Source: Bacteroidaceae bacterium (GTDB taxonomy: Bacteria; Bacteroidota; Bacteroidia; Bacteroidales; Bacteroidaceae). From it: a stretch of 64,000 bases of DNA. Shown in pieces: positions 55,063-63,501 of this stretch. The stretch covers positions 1 through 64,000 of the forward strand of contig JAFQBB010000051.1 in the NCBI GenBank assembly GCA_017416805.1. The letters are read 5' to 3'. The notes beneath the pieces were generated by a model, which did not search any database, was not told the origin of the DNA, and saw only the letters and a list, made by a program, of their open reading frames with translations. How positions within the stretch are numbered: the first letter of the stretch is position 1; each line of letters begins with the position of its first letter. The translations under genes were made by a program, and so were the position numbers.

Positions 55063-55093
55063 AGTGTCTTCTCGTTTTTTTCTGTTCAATTCG

Positions 55094-55101
55094 CAAAGTT
55101 A
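55094..55101 (-). promoter_or_regulatory. Promoter -7 element (TAACTTTG) of the 269-aa gene
   Basis: Exact TAnnTTTG on the minus strand, 31 bp ahead of the ATG at 55062. Confidence 0.65.
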
Positions 55102-55441
55102 GATAAAAGCTACTGTATTGCAAAAGAAAAAATGAAAAAGTTAGTGACATGCTGGGAGGAAAGTGTTAAGTGTGTTAAGTGTTAAATGTTAAGTTTTCAT
55201 TTCTTGCATGTAGTACAGTGTATATGCATCCTTTGGGATTTATAGTATATTAATATATTATAATGAATTATATTTACATATATTTATTACATATTCTATA
55301 CAGACTTCCCTTGATGAAGTGCGGAATGGGTAAACTAAACATTTAACAATTTAACAAAATAACGAGTCGCACACAAAAAGGGGGAGAGGTGTTGTGTGTC
55401 CTCCCCAATTCTGTTTTCTTTAACCCTCAACCTTCTCTCCC
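55102..55441. other. AT-rich intergenic region with TTAAGTG/TTAAC repeats
   Basis: No gene seen. AAGTGTTAAGTGTGTTAAG (55161-55179) is the inverted partner of 51430-51447. A second cluster of CATTTAACAATTTAAC lies near 55340-55355. The middle (about 55245-55295) is almost pure A/T. A weak GGGGAG...CTCCCC pairing lies near 55381-55408, ahead of the DUF4248 stop. Confidence 0.55.
55161..55179. repeat. Right inverted repeat of the DUF3987 module
   Basis: Reverse complement CTTAACACACTTAACACTT, differing from 51430-51447 by one inserted base. Together they bracket the DUF3987 and 269-aa genes. Confidence 0.5.
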
Positions 55442-55654
55442 TTACGGCTCTCCAAGCGCCTCGAAGATGATTTCCACTTGACGGGGTGTAAAGGTTCGTT
55501 GCTTGCTGTCGTAGCCGGTTTTTGTGAGGTCGGCAAGAAGGGTGGGGTGACGGGCCATCCAGGCAGCGAGCTGCTTGCGGGCTGCGGAGGGTGAAAGATG
55601 GGGGTTGTAGAGTTCGGCCAATTGGCCTCTACCGATGGTTTTGCATGTATTCAT
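55442..55654 (-). CDS. DUF4248 protein
   Basis: A 70-aa DUF4248 protein (TIGRGQLAELYNPHLSPSAARKQLAAWM; TFTPRQVEIIFEALGEP). The pattern resembles a small helix-turn-helix DNA-binding domain. DUF4248 genes commonly sit beside HU-like genes, often with an amidase, in Bacteroidales accessory loci; here it is divergent from the HU-like gene and no amidase is present. Regulation of the neighbouring HU gene is possible but unproven. It has a full consensus promoter (55690-55721). Confidence 0.85.
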   Translation of the reverse strand: MNTCKTIGRGQLAELYNPHLSPSAARKQLAAWMARHPTLLADLTKTGYDSKQRTFTPRQVEIIFEALGEP

Positions 55655-55689
55655 AGTGATGTATCCTTTTTTGTTTGCAATCTTTTCTA

Positions 55690-55721
55690 CAAAGATACGG
55701 AATATTTACCATATTTGCAAA
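55690..55721 (-). promoter_or_regulatory. Full promoter TTTG-N20-TATCTTTG of DUF4248
   Basis: On the minus strand TTTG (55721-55718), 20 bases, then TATCTTTG (55697-55690). Same boxes and spacing as the DUF4160 promoter. It is 35 bp ahead of the DUF4248 ATG. Confidence 0.8.
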
Positions 55722-55722
55722 T

Positions 55723-55736
55723 TTATTGCGCAATAA
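55723..55736. promoter_or_regulatory. 14-bp perfect palindrome, possible operator
   Basis: TTATTGCGCAATAA lies 2 bp upstream of the -33 TTTG of the DUF4248 promoter and about 45 bp upstream of the HU-like gene's box. Position suits a repressor or activator site acting on both genes. Confidence 0.45.
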
Positions 55737-55847
55737 TGTGCACCATTGGGAAGTACGACGAATGGGGTCGGGGAAATGTAGTATCTTTACGGTGTCAGAA
55801 GAATGCATAGTGCGCGCAGTGTGTTGTATGACAACAGGAAACGGCTA

Positions 55848-55911
55848 CATTCATTCATGGAATGAACGGCATTCAGTCGGTGAATGAACAGCATTCATTC
55901 ATGGAATGAAC
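55848..55911. repeat. 22-bp-period array, GAATGAAC...CATTCA
   Basis: Three 20-bp units start at 55848, 55870 and 55892, so the period is 22 bp. The first and third are identical (CATTCATTCATGGAATGAAC) and the middle one differs inside. Read as GAATGAACnnCATTCA it shares its core and period with the array at 45397-45480. It lies 68 bp ahead of the HU-like start. Confidence 0.8.
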
Positions 55912-55979
55912 AAAAGGGGTCTGGAAATGTAAAAAAATGTTTATTTGTTTAACTAAAAAAAGAAAGGAGATTTCAGATT

Positions 55980-56480
55980 ATGGCATTTTACAAGGTAAGA
56001 TTGCAGAAGAAGAGCGGGCTTTACTATCCGCAGTCTATTACGGTGGGCAAGCAGGTTAGTACGAAGCAGTTGGGCAAGGCTTTGAGCGACCGCAGTACGG
56101 TGACGTTGGCTGACACGTTGGCTGTACTTAGTGAATTGGGAACGGTGATGAGCACCTTTATGGCACAGGGACGAAGTGTACAATTGGATGGATTGGGCAG
56201 TTTCCGCTACACCATCAATGCGACGAAACAAGGTGTGGAGAAGGAAGAGGACGTAAGCCCTAACCAAATCAAGAGCATCCGCGTAAGGTTCGTACCCGAA
56301 ATGACGCGCAATGCAGACAAGACGGTTGCAACGCGTTCCATGCAACCCACAGCAGTTGATTGGTTTCTTTGGGGTAAGGAAGTTGATAAGGCTTCTGCCG
56401 AAGGTGATGAAGGTGGTTCGGACGGTACTGAAGGTGGTCAGGGTAATGGTGATGCTGGCGATGAAGGTAATCCGCTGTAA
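55980..56480 (+). CDS. HU-family (HU-HIG) DNA-binding protein
   Basis: A 166-aa nucleoid-type protein. Begins MAFYKVRLQKKSGLYYPQSITVGK; the HU/IHF-like domain is about residues 1-125, with TLADTLAVLSELGTVMSTFMAQGRSVQLDGLGSFRYTI split across its helices and arm, and KSIRVRFVPEMTRN. The tail (about 135-166) is a low-complexity Gly/Asp/Glu stretch. It belongs to the long Bacteroidetes HU-HIG form, and the usual amidase partner is missing. Its leader carries the 22-bp-period array. A strong terminator follows. Confidence 0.9.
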   Translation: MAFYKVRLQKKSGLYYPQSITVGKQVSTKQLGKALSDRSTVTLADTLAVLSELGTVMSTFMAQGRSVQLDGLGSFRYTINATKQGVEKEEDVSPNQIKSIRVRFVPEMTRNADKTVATRSMQPTAVDWFLWGKEVDKASAEGDEGGSDGTEGGQGNGDAGDEGNPL

Positions 56481-56520
56481 GTCAGGTTGCAGTTGATGAG
56501 GCTTTTTGCTGATGGAAAGA

Positions 56521-56560
56521 GGAGGGGCATTTTCTTTACGGAGAATGACCCCTCTTTTTT
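56521..56560 (+). terminator. Intrinsic terminator after the HU-like gene
   Basis: GAGGGGCATT (56521-56530) pairs with AATGACCCCTC (56543-56553, one bulged A), followed by seven T. Confidence 0.82.
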
Positions 56561-56577
56561 TGAGTGATTAGGGGATT

Positions 56578-56665
56578 GCGCACTCTTTTTTAAGAACGCG
56601 GAGACGCAGAGTTTTGCTTTCATTCTTTCATTCTTTCATTCTTCATTCTTCACTCTTCGTTCTTC
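56578..56665. repeat. Dispersed intergenic repeat, inverted copy
   Basis: GCGCACTCTTTTTTAAGAACGCGGAGACGCAGAG is broken here into GAACGCGGAGACGCAGAG and a run of ATTCTTTC/ATTCTTCA/CACTCTTC units. It is the reverse complement of modules at 44468-44530 and 60519-60580. Confidence 0.65.
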
Positions 56666-56747
56666 ACTCTTCACTCAAAACAGCTTCTCTGCGTTTTTTT
56701 AAAGAAAAAACTTCCGTCTCATGGATGCGCGTATCAATATTATTTCG

Positions 56748-56755
56748 TACCTTTA
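56748..56755 (+). promoter_or_regulatory. Probable pyrB promoter -7 element (TACCTTTA)
   Basis: One mismatch to TAnnTTTG on the plus strand, 44 bp ahead of the pyrB ATG. Confidence 0.5.
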
Positions 56756-56799
56756 CAGCCAAATAAGAAAACGGAACAGAACGAATATACCTAAATAGT

Positions 56800-57744
56800 A
56801 TGGAAAACAGAAGTTTAGTTACCATTGCAGACCATTCGAAGGAGAAAATCATGTACCTTCTCGAGATGGCTCGTCTTTTTGAAGAAAATCCTAACCGCAA
56901 GATTCTTGACGGACGGGTTGTGGCTACGTTGTTTTTTGAACCTTCTACGCGTACCCGACTGAGTTTTGAAACTGCTGCAAACAGGCTTGGCGCACGTGTC
57001 ATAGGGTTTACAGACCCGAAGGTGACAAGTTCTTCGAAGGGTGAAACGCTGAAGGATACCATCATGATGGTGAGCAACTATGCCGACATTATTGTCATGC
57101 GTCACTATCTTGAAGGTGCTGCACGCTATGCAAGCGAAGTTGCACCCGTACCTATCATCAATGCAGGCGATGGAGCCAACCAGCATCCTTCGCAGACTAT
57201 GCTTGACCTTTACTCCATCTACAAGACGCAAGGTACGCTTGAGAACCTCAACATCTACCTTGTAGGCGACTTGAAGTATGGACGTACGGTACACTCTCTG
57301 CTTATGGCTATGCGTCATTTCAACCCTACCTTCCACTTCATAGCTCCCGAAGAGTTGAAGATGCCCGAAGAATACAAGGCTTACTGCCGCGCGCAAGGTA
57401 TCCGCTACGAGGAACATACGGAGTTTGACGAACATGTGATAGCCGAAGCTGACATACTCTATATGACACGTGTGCAACGCGAACGCTTTACAGACCTTAT
57501 GGAATATGAACGCGTGAAAGATGTCTATATCCTCAAGAACAGCATGCTGGAAGGTACACGGCCAAACCTCCGCATACTTCATCCGCTGCCTCGTGTCAAC
57601 GAGATTGCTTACGATGTGGACAACAACGAAAAGGCTTATTACTTCCAACAGGCTCACAACGGACTTTTTGCCCGCCAAGCACTCATCTGCGACTGTTTGG
57701 GCATAACTATTGATGAAGTGAGAGAGGATAAATTAATGTGCTAA
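56800..57744 (+). CDS. pyrB: Aspartate carbamoyltransferase catalytic subunit
   Basis: Catalyses carbamoyl phosphate + aspartate to N-carbamoylaspartate, the first step of the pyrimidine ring pathway. The 314 aa show the carbamoyl-phosphate motif [20 protein letters not shown], the swinging loop [26 protein letters not shown] and the C-terminal [14 protein letters not shown]. Normal length. It is followed by pyrI, so the enzyme should be the allosteric dodecamer of the E. coli type. Confidence 0.97.
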   Translation: MENRSLVTIADHSKEKIMYLLEMARLFEENPNRKILDGRVVATLFFEPSTRTRLSFETAANRLGARVIGFTDPKVTSSSKGETLKDTIMMVSNYADIIVMRHYLEGAARYASEVAPVPIINAGDGANQHPSQTMLDLYSIYKTQGTLENLNIYLVGDLKYGRTVHSLLMAMRHFNPTFHFIAPEELKMPEEYKAYCRAQGIRYEEHTEFDEHVIAEADILYMTRVQRERFTDLMEYERVKDVYILKNSMLEGTRPNLRILHPLPRVNEIAYDVDNNEKAYYFQQAHNGLFARQALICDCLGITIDEVREDKLMC

Positions 57745-57810
57745 TGTGCTAATTTGCCAATGTGCTAATTTGCTAATGTGCTGATTTGCCAATGTGCTGA
57801 TTTGCCAATG
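57745..57810. repeat. Tandem GTGCTAATKTGCCA repeats between pyrB and pyrI
   Basis: About six units of the form (AAT/GAT)GTGCTAAT or TTTGCCAAT in 66 bp. Same family as in the oxidoreductase operon (11811, 12431, 12893, 15425). They sit in an operon spacer and would be transcribed. Confidence 0.7.
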
Positions 57811-57876
57811 TTGCACTTTCCCACTAAACCCATCACTCCCATCAAACCCATAAAATCCCATCAAAAAGAAAAGACC

Positions 57877-58335
57877 ATGGACAAGAAAGAACTACAAGTA
57901 GCCGCTCTTGAAAACGGCACAGTCATTGACCACATACCTGCCGAGAAAGTATTTACCGTAGTCTCACTGCTCGGACTGCAGGACATGAAAACCCCCATTA
58001 CCATAGGTGCAAACCTTGAAAGCAAGAAGTTGGGACGGAAAGGCATCATCAAGGTTGCCGACCGCTTCTTTACCGACGAGGAGATAAGCCGCCTTTCGGT
58101 AGTGGCATCAAGCGTAAAGCTCAACATCATCCGGAACTACGAGGTGGTAGAGAAGAAAACCGTCAATATGCCTGACGAATTGCGAGGCATCGTCCGTTGT
58201 GCAAACCCAAAATGCATAACAAACAACGAACCCGGCATGGATACCCTCTTTCACGTAGTGGATAAGGAACAAGGCCGACTCAAATGCCACTATTGCGAAA
58301 AGACCCAACAGATTGAAAACGTGAAATTGGTATAG
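57877..58335 (+). CDS. pyrI: Aspartate carbamoyltransferase regulatory subunit
   Basis: Regulatory chain that binds CTP/ATP and gives PyrB allosteric control. The 152 aa begin [23 protein letters not shown] used this ATG (57877), since longer frames back to 57778 run through repeat DNA. The nucleotide domain is about residues 1-100; the zinc domain has four cysteines in CANPKC and CHYC near the end. Second gene of the pyr operon, 132 bp after pyrB. Confidence 0.96.
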   Translation: MDKKELQVAALENGTVIDHIPAEKVFTVVSLLGLQDMKTPITIGANLESKKLGRKGIIKVADRFFTDEEISRLSVVASSVKLNIIRNYEVVEKKTVNMPDELRGIVRCANPKCITNNEPGMDTLFHVVDKEQGRLKCHYCEKTQQIENVKLV

Positions 58336-58423
58336 TAGCGACGAGCTACAAGCTACGAGTTACGAGTGCCATCCGGATGAAAACTCGTCACTTGTAGCTA
58401 TTCACTAATCACTAAAAAAACAC

Positions 58424-58990
58424 ATGAAACAAGATTGGAAACCCGGGACAATGATATATCCCCTTCCTGCTGCACTTGTAACGTGTGGCAGCAATCCCGA
58501 AGAATACAACATACTTACCGTAGCATGGACAGGTACCATCTGTTCAGAACCAGCCATGTGCTACATCAGTGTCCGGCCGGAACGACATTCATACCCCATC
58601 TTGAAACGGAACATGGAGTTTGTCATCAACCTCACCACCAAAGACATGGCTTTTGCTACCGATTGGTGTGGAGTACGTTCGGGACGCGACTATAACAAGT
58701 TCAGCGAAATGAACCTTACACCCGGACAAGCAAAATGCGTGAAAGCACCCATCATTGAAGAGTCGCCCCTGTGCATAGAATGTCGCGTAAAGGAAGTCAT
58801 CTCGCTCGGTTCGCACGACATGTTTATAGCCGAAGTGCTCAACGTGAAAGCAGACGAAAAATACCTTGACAGTGAAACTGGAAGGTTTGACCTCGCAGCA
58901 AGCGGACTTATGGCTTACGTTCATGGCGGATACTACGAACTCGGAAAGAAAATAGGCAAATTCGGCTGGTCGGTAGAAAAGAAGAAATGA
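58424..58990 (+). CDS. Flavin reductase family protein
   Basis: A 188-aa flavoprotein of the FMN-binding split-barrel (DIM6/NTAB, flavin reductase) family. Signatures: GTMIYPLPAALVTCG, YNILTVAWTGTICSEPAMCYISVRPERHSY, FVINLTTKDMAFATDWCGVRSG and HDMFIAEVLNVKADE. Its role may be flavin or quinone reduction, with electrons from NAD(P)H; not specified by context. Its stop overlaps the start of the next gene by 4 bases (ATGA). Confidence 0.9.
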   Translation: MKQDWKPGTMIYPLPAALVTCGSNPEEYNILTVAWTGTICSEPAMCYISVRPERHSYPILKRNMEFVINLTTKDMAFATDWCGVRSGRDYNKFSEMNLTPGQAKCVKAPIIEESPLCIECRVKEVISLGSHDMFIAEVLNVKADEKYLDSETGRFDLAASGLMAYVHGGYYELGKKIGKFGWSVEKKK

Positions 58991-60504
58991 AAGGACGCAA
59001 AAAGAGATACATCATAGCCGTTACAGCCGTCATTGCACTCCTGATAGCTGCATTCATCGGTTGGACATACCTGCAACTGCACCAACAACAGAAACAGGTT
59101 GATGTTGACCTTTATACCCTTGTGCCGGCCAGCAGTGAAGCCATCATCGAAGTGCAAGACCTCAAAGCGCTTCACGAGAACATCACCCATTCATGTCTTG
59201 AACGTCAGCATTTCAAAACCTTGGAAGTTTCGGTGTTGGCAACATTCATCCTCGATAACCTCGGACAACTCTCCACCATCTGTCAGGACGGAAACTCAAA
59301 CCGCCTCCTTCTGAGCTTTCACCAACCCCATACCACACACGACCAAGTCATCTATGGTATGACCGGAAGTGAAGGAACGCGTTTCATCGGAACGCTCCTT
59401 GACCACTACTTTCCAAACAGCGGACAAGCAAAAAGCATAAAATACCGCGAAGAAGAAATCCGCATCTATCCCATAGGACGAAACTTCCTTGCCTGTTGGA
59501 TAAAAGACGGAACATTCGTCATCAGCCTTCAGAAACGCCTTATAGAGAAAGTCATTGATGCTACGAAAGACAGCAAACATGCCTTGACAGAAAGCACACT
59601 TGCAACACTCCGAAAGCAACGTAAAAGCCGCGAACCGCTCACACTCTACCTCCATACATCAGACGAAAACAAATGGGAAGAGACAGCCATCAGAATGAAC
59701 CGTGAAGCCATATTCCTCTCTGCAAGCAACAACAGCAACAGCAGTAACGATACCTCATACCACGAACCAACGTTTGCAGCCACCACAGAAAGCCTGAACG
59801 AACACCTCCTTCCCGGACACATACAAATGATTTGTCAGACAGGATTCAAGACAAAAAGAGACGAAACACCCTTAGGCAGACTCCTTGATGAACAAGGATG
59901 CCGCCAACTGACATACATCATGTTCAGCCCAAAAGAAAACAATCATACACGACACCAGATACTGATGGCCGACATACCCCTTACGAACATGGACGAAACC
60001 AACGTAAACATACGGTATGGAATAGGCGCAAAAAGACAACCCAGCATATGGACTGCCGAACGTGCATATCCCGTATGGCAATACAAGAACCTCTCCAAGG
60101 AAATGATGCAACATTTTGCACAACCTTTGCCTGACACCATCTGCTACCTTACACTATGTGAAGACAAAATCCTCATTGCACCCATGCGCGAAACACTTCA
60201 CGAATACATCATGGAGACTGCCGCAAAGAAAGACGCAGACAACCCACCTTATGACCACAACCGTAAGCACTACTTCCGCATATTGGAACATCTTGCCGAA
60301 GACGCATCCTCGACATTCATTACCGATATGGCAGACCTGATGTGTGACACCCTTACCTTCAACCATGCAGACAACAGGCTGCTCAACCCCTTCTTCATCA
60401 AAAACCAGCCATTCTTCCGCCATTTCATATACGCCAGACAGACAATCCATTCAAACGGCACAACAAACGTCAATCAGGTGATGATTTGTAATGAAGATTT
60501 ATGA
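58987..60504 (+). CDS. Membrane-anchored protein of unknown function (DUF3352-like layout)
   Basis: A 505-aa protein with one N-terminal membrane anchor (residues about 9-30, IIAVTAVIALLIAAFIGWTYL) and a long extracytoplasmic part. No domain is recognised with confidence; VPASSEAIIEVQDLKAL, FVISLQKRLIEKVID and the repeated beta-alpha pattern recall DUF3352-type envelope proteins. It overlaps the flavin reductase gene by 4 bp, so the two are translationally coupled. Two gene copies of the pattern (residues about 35-220 and 270-480) suggest an internal duplication. Confidence 0.75.
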   Translation: MKGRKKRYIIAVTAVIALLIAAFIGWTYLQLHQQQKQVDVDLYTLVPASSEAIIEVQDLKALHENITHSCLERQHFKTLEVSVLATFILDNLGQLSTICQDGNSNRLLLSFHQPHTTHDQVIYGMTGSEGTRFIGTLLDHYFPNSGQAKSIKYREEEIRIYPIGRNFLACWIKDGTFVISLQKRLIEKVIDATKDSKHALTESTLATLRKQRKSREPLTLYLHTSDENKWEETAIRMNREAIFLSASNNSNSSNDTSYHEPTFAATTESLNEHLLPGHIQMICQTGFKTKRDETPLGRLLDEQGCRQLTYIMFSPKENNHTRHQILMADIPLTNMDETNVNIRYGIGAKRQPSIWTAERAYPVWQYKNLSKEMMQHFAQPLPDTICYLTLCEDKILIAPMRETLHEYIMETAAKKDADNPPYDHNRKHYFRILEHLAEDASSTFITDMADLMCDTLTFNHADNRLLNPFFIKNQPFFRHFIYARQTIHSNGTTNVNQVMICNEDL

Positions 60505-60754
60505 TTTATGAATTATGAGTGAAAGAATGAAGAATGAAGAGTGAAAGCAAAACTCTGCGTCTCTGCGTTCTTAGAAAAAAAGGAAATTGTAATGCACTAA
60601 ATTGTGCCTTGTAAATAATAAAACCTAAATTATAGCTAAAACCTTCATTTGTTCCATAGGTTTTGCGTACCTTTGCACGAATAAGTGTCAAAGCCTCCAT
60701 TTTTCCTGTCAAGGTGGCCGACAATAAATTAAGGTAAAAATAACACTCTTCTTT
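60505..60754. repeat. Dispersed intergenic repeat and PBP promoter region
   Basis: GAGTGAAAGAATGAAGAATG and AAAACTCTGCGTCTCTGCG (60519-60580) repeat the modules at 44468 and, inverted, 56578. The rest is AT-rich up to the promoter box at 60668-60675. Confidence 0.65.
60668..60675 (+). promoter_or_regulatory. Promoter -7 element (TACCTTTG) of the penicillin-binding protein
   Basis: Exact TAnnTTTG on the plus strand, with a TTTG 16 bp upstream (60648-60651), 79 bp ahead of the ATG. Confidence 0.65.
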
Positions 60755-63076
60755 ATGAGAAAGAAATTCATCTATACCCTTTGGACTCTTTTCCTGCTTG
60801 GCGTAGGCAGTGTATGTTTCCTCTTTTTTGCCATTGCAAAAGGTTGGATAGGCTATATGCCGCCCATAGAAGAATTGGAAAACCCTAACTACAAGTTCGC
60901 TTCGCAAATTATTTCTGCCGATGGTGAAACTATGGGTACGTGGTCCTATCAGAAGAACAACCGCGTTTACGTCAGCTACCAGCAATTGCCCCAAAACCTT
61001 ATAGATGCATTGATTGCTACCGAAGACGTACGCTTTCGCGAACATTCTGGTATAGACTTCCGCGCTTTTATGCGCGCTCTTGTAAAACGTGGAATTATGG
61101 GCGAAAAGAATGCAGGAGGTGGAAGTACCATTACACAACAGCTTGCCAAACAGCTCTATTCAGACGTGGCAGGAAGCACACTTGAACGACTTTTCCAAAA
61201 ACCTATTGAGTGGGTCATTGCCGTAAACCTGGAGAAATACTATTCGAAAGAAGAAATCCTCTCCATGTATCTCAACTACTTTGACTTCAATTACAATGCA
61301 ATCGGAATCAAGACCGCCTCGAACACCTATTTCGGTAAAGACCCTTGGGAGTTGAAGACAGAAGAGAGTGCCATGCTTGTAGGCATGTGCAAGAATCCTT
61401 CACTTTACAATCCCCGCCGATTCAAGAAAAATGCACTTGACAGGCGTAACACAGTACTTCACCAGATGGCAAAAGCCGGTTTCCTGACTGTCGGAGAACG
61501 CGATTCTTTGCAAGCATTACCCATCACCTTGAAGTTCCGTCGTGCTGACCATAAAGAGGGTATAGCCACATACTTGCGTATGTATCTGCGCGACCGCCTT
61601 ATGGCTAAGAAACCCGTGCGCAGCCATTATCCCGAATGGCAAAAACAGAAGTTCTATGAAGACTCGCTTTCGTGGGAAACAGACCCTCTGTTCGGATGGT
61701 GCAACAAGAACTTCAAGAAAGACGGAAAACCTTACAACGTCTATACCGACGGACTGAAAGTATATACAACCATCAACAGCCGTATGCAGCGCTATGCCGA
61801 AGAAGCTGTCGATGAACACGTGAAGAAATACCTCCAACCTGCCTTCTTCAAAGAAAAGAAAGGACGCCGTACGGCACCCTTTACCAACAAACTTACACCC
61901 GAAGAGGTTGAAACAATCCTTGTGCGTACCATGAGACAGAGCGAACGTTACCGACTCATGCGTAAAGCCGGACATACGCAAGAAGAAATACGCAAAGCCT
62001 TTGACGAACCGCATGAAATGAGCGTTTTCACTTACGACCGAGGTGAAGTGGATACCATCATGTCATCAATGGACTCTATCCGTTACTACAAGCACTTCCT
62101 GCGTTGCGGATTCATGTCGATGGAACCCTCTACCGGACATGTGAAAGCATACGTCGGAGGACCTGACTTCACACATTTCCAATACGACATGGCTATGGTA
62201 GGACGTCGTCAGGTAGGTTCTACCATCAAACCATACCTCTATACACTTGCTATGGAGAACGGCTTCACACCTTGCGATGAGACAAGAAACGTGGAACAAA
62301 CCATCATAACCGAAGACGGAAAACCATGGAGTCCGCGAAACACTAACCGAAACAGATATGGTGAAATGGTAACCTTGAAATGGGGATTGGCACAATCCAA
62401 CAACTGGATATCGGCCTACCTTATGAGCAAACTCAACCCTTATGCTTTCAAGACATTGCTCCACAACTTCGGTATCCGTAACCTTGACATACAGCCTACA
62501 CCCGCACTTTGCCTCGGACCTTGTGAAATCTCTGTTGGCGAAATGGTAAGTGCATATACCGCTTTTGCAAACAAAGGAATACGTGCCAAAGCCATGTTTG
62601 TGACACATATTGAAGATAACGATGGAAACCTTTTGGCTACATTTACTCCCGAAATGGAAGAGGTGATAAGCGAAGAAAGCTCTTACAAGATGCTCGACAT
62701 GCTTCGTGCCGTCATCAATGAAGGTACTGGCGGACGCATACGCGCACGTTATAACATTACGGCTGACATGGGAGGTAAAACCGGAACAACAAACAACAAT
62801 AGCGATGGTTGGTTCATGGGCTTTACACCTTCGCTCGTAAGCGGATGTTGGGTTGGAGGCGAAGACCGCGACATACACTTCGATGGCATGTATTACGGTC
62901 AAGGTGCATCTATGGCACTGCCCATTTGGGGACTTTATATGAACAAGGTATATGCTGACAAGTCTCTTGGATATACGCAAGAAGAGACTTTCCGCATACC
63001 CGAAGACTATGACCCGTGCAAAGGCATCACCGAAGTTGAAGAACATTTGCAGGAGCTGGAAGAACTCTTCCAGTGA
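60755..63076 (+). CDS. Class A penicillin-binding protein 1A
   Basis: A 773-aa bifunctional peptidoglycan synthase. N-terminal membrane anchor (about residues 8-29, LWTLFLLGVGSVCFLFFAIA). The GT51 glycosyltransferase domain is about 55-230, with catalytic Glu90 in ATEDVRFREHSG and GGGSTITQQLAKQLY. The transpeptidase domain is about 400-745, with Ser489-Thr-Ile-Lys492, SNN-like motif in QSNNWIS and Lys675-Thr-Gly-Thr. It polymerises glycan and cross-links peptides on the outer face of the inner membrane. Monocistronic. Confidence 0.95.
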   Translation: MRKKFIYTLWTLFLLGVGSVCFLFFAIAKGWIGYMPPIEELENPNYKFASQIISADGETMGTWSYQKNNRVYVSYQQLPQNLIDALIATEDVRFREHSGIDFRAFMRALVKRGIMGEKNAGGGSTITQQLAKQLYSDVAGSTLERLFQKPIEWVIAVNLEKYYSKEEILSMYLNYFDFNYNAIGIKTASNTYFGKDPWELKTEESAMLVGMCKNPSLYNPRRFKKNALDRRNTVLHQMAKAGFLTVGERDSLQALPITLKFRRADHKEGIATYLRMYLRDRLMAKKPVRSHYPEWQKQKFYEDSLSWETDPLFGWCNKNFKKDGKPYNVYTDGLKVYTTINSRMQRYAEEAVDEHVKKYLQPAFFKEKKGRRTAPFTNKLTPEEVETILVRTMRQSERYRLMRKAGHTQEEIRKAFDEPHEMSVFTYDRGEVDTIMSSMDSIRYYKHFLRCGFMSMEPSTGHVKAYVGGPDFTHFQYDMAMVGRRQVGSTIKPYLYTLAMENGFTPCDETRNVEQTIITEDGKPWSPRNTNRNRYGEMVTLKWGLAQSNNWISAYLMSKLNPYAFKTLLHNFGIRNLDIQPTPALCLGPCEISVGEMVSAYTAFANKGIRAKAMFVTHIEDNDGNLLATFTPEMEEVISEESSYKMLDMLRAVINEGTGGRIRARYNITADMGGKTGTTNNNSDGWFMGFTPSLVSGCWVGGEDRDIHFDGMYYGQGASMALPIWGLYMNKVYADKSLGYTQEETFRIPEDYDPCKGITEVEEHLQELEELFQ

Positions 63077-63084
63077 TTCCTTTT

Positions 63085-63498
63085 TTAGCTCATCACCGTA
63101 GCTACAATGCGGCGTGAACCTCCATCATCGCGAAACTCGCACAGATAGATTCCTTGCCACGTACCAAGGTTCAGACGGCCGCGACTGACAGGTATGGTAA
63201 TGCTTACTCCCGTAAGGCTGCTTTTTGCATGAGCAGGCATATCATCATCACCCTCGAAAGTGTGGCAGTAATAAGGTTCGCGTTCACGTACAAGATGGTT
63301 GTAGATTGATTCCATATCGCGACGTACGTCAGGGTCAGCATTCTCGTTGATGGACAGTGCGCAACTTGTGTGTTTTACGAACAAGTTCAGCAATCCTTTT
63401 TCAGGAAGCGGATGTGGCAAATGTCGGACTATTTCTTCCGTTATCAGATGAAACCCGCGTGTACGAGGTCTTAACGTAAATTCTACTTGTTCAGTCAT
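63085..63498 (-). CDS. YjbQ-family protein
   Basis: A 137-aa protein of the YjbQ/UPF0047 family, also called secondary thiamine-phosphate synthase. Signatures: GLLNLFVKHTSCALSINENADPDVRRD, MPAHAKSSLTGVSITIPV and LNLGTWQGIYLCEFRDDGGSR (conserved His and Asp residues bind metal). Normal length. It starts 3 bp after the stop of the hydrolase gene upstream, so the two form one minus-strand operon. In vivo role uncertain. Confidence 0.94.
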   Translation of the reverse strand: MTEQVEFTLRPRTRGFHLITEEIVRHLPHPLPEKGLLNLFVKHTSCALSINENADPDVRRDMESIYNHLVREREPYYCHTFEGDDDMPAHAKSSLTGVSITIPVSRGRLNLGTWQGIYLCEFRDDGGSRRIVATVMS

Positions 63499-63501
63499 CT
63501 C

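Larger units (their letters stand above)
55655..55979. other. Divergent regulatory region between DUF4248 and the HU-like gene
   Basis: Contains the DUF4248 promoter, a 14-bp palindrome (55723-55736), a plus-strand TATCTTTA box (55782-55789) for the HU-like gene, and the 22-bp-period array (55848-55911). The HU-like mRNA would have a leader of about 190 nt that includes the array. Confidence 0.6.
56481..56799. other. Intergenic region between the HU-like gene and pyrB
   Basis: Holds the HU terminator (56521-56560), an inverted copy of the CTCTGCGTCTCTGCG repeat with ATTCTTTCATTCTTCA-type units (56578-56665), and a TACCTTTA box (56748-56755) that may be the pyrB promoter. No gene. Confidence 0.6.

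Noticed and set aside
62066-63046. 326-codon minus-strand frame opposite the penicillin-binding protein
   Set aside because: Shadow of the transpeptidase domain; composition unlike a real protein.
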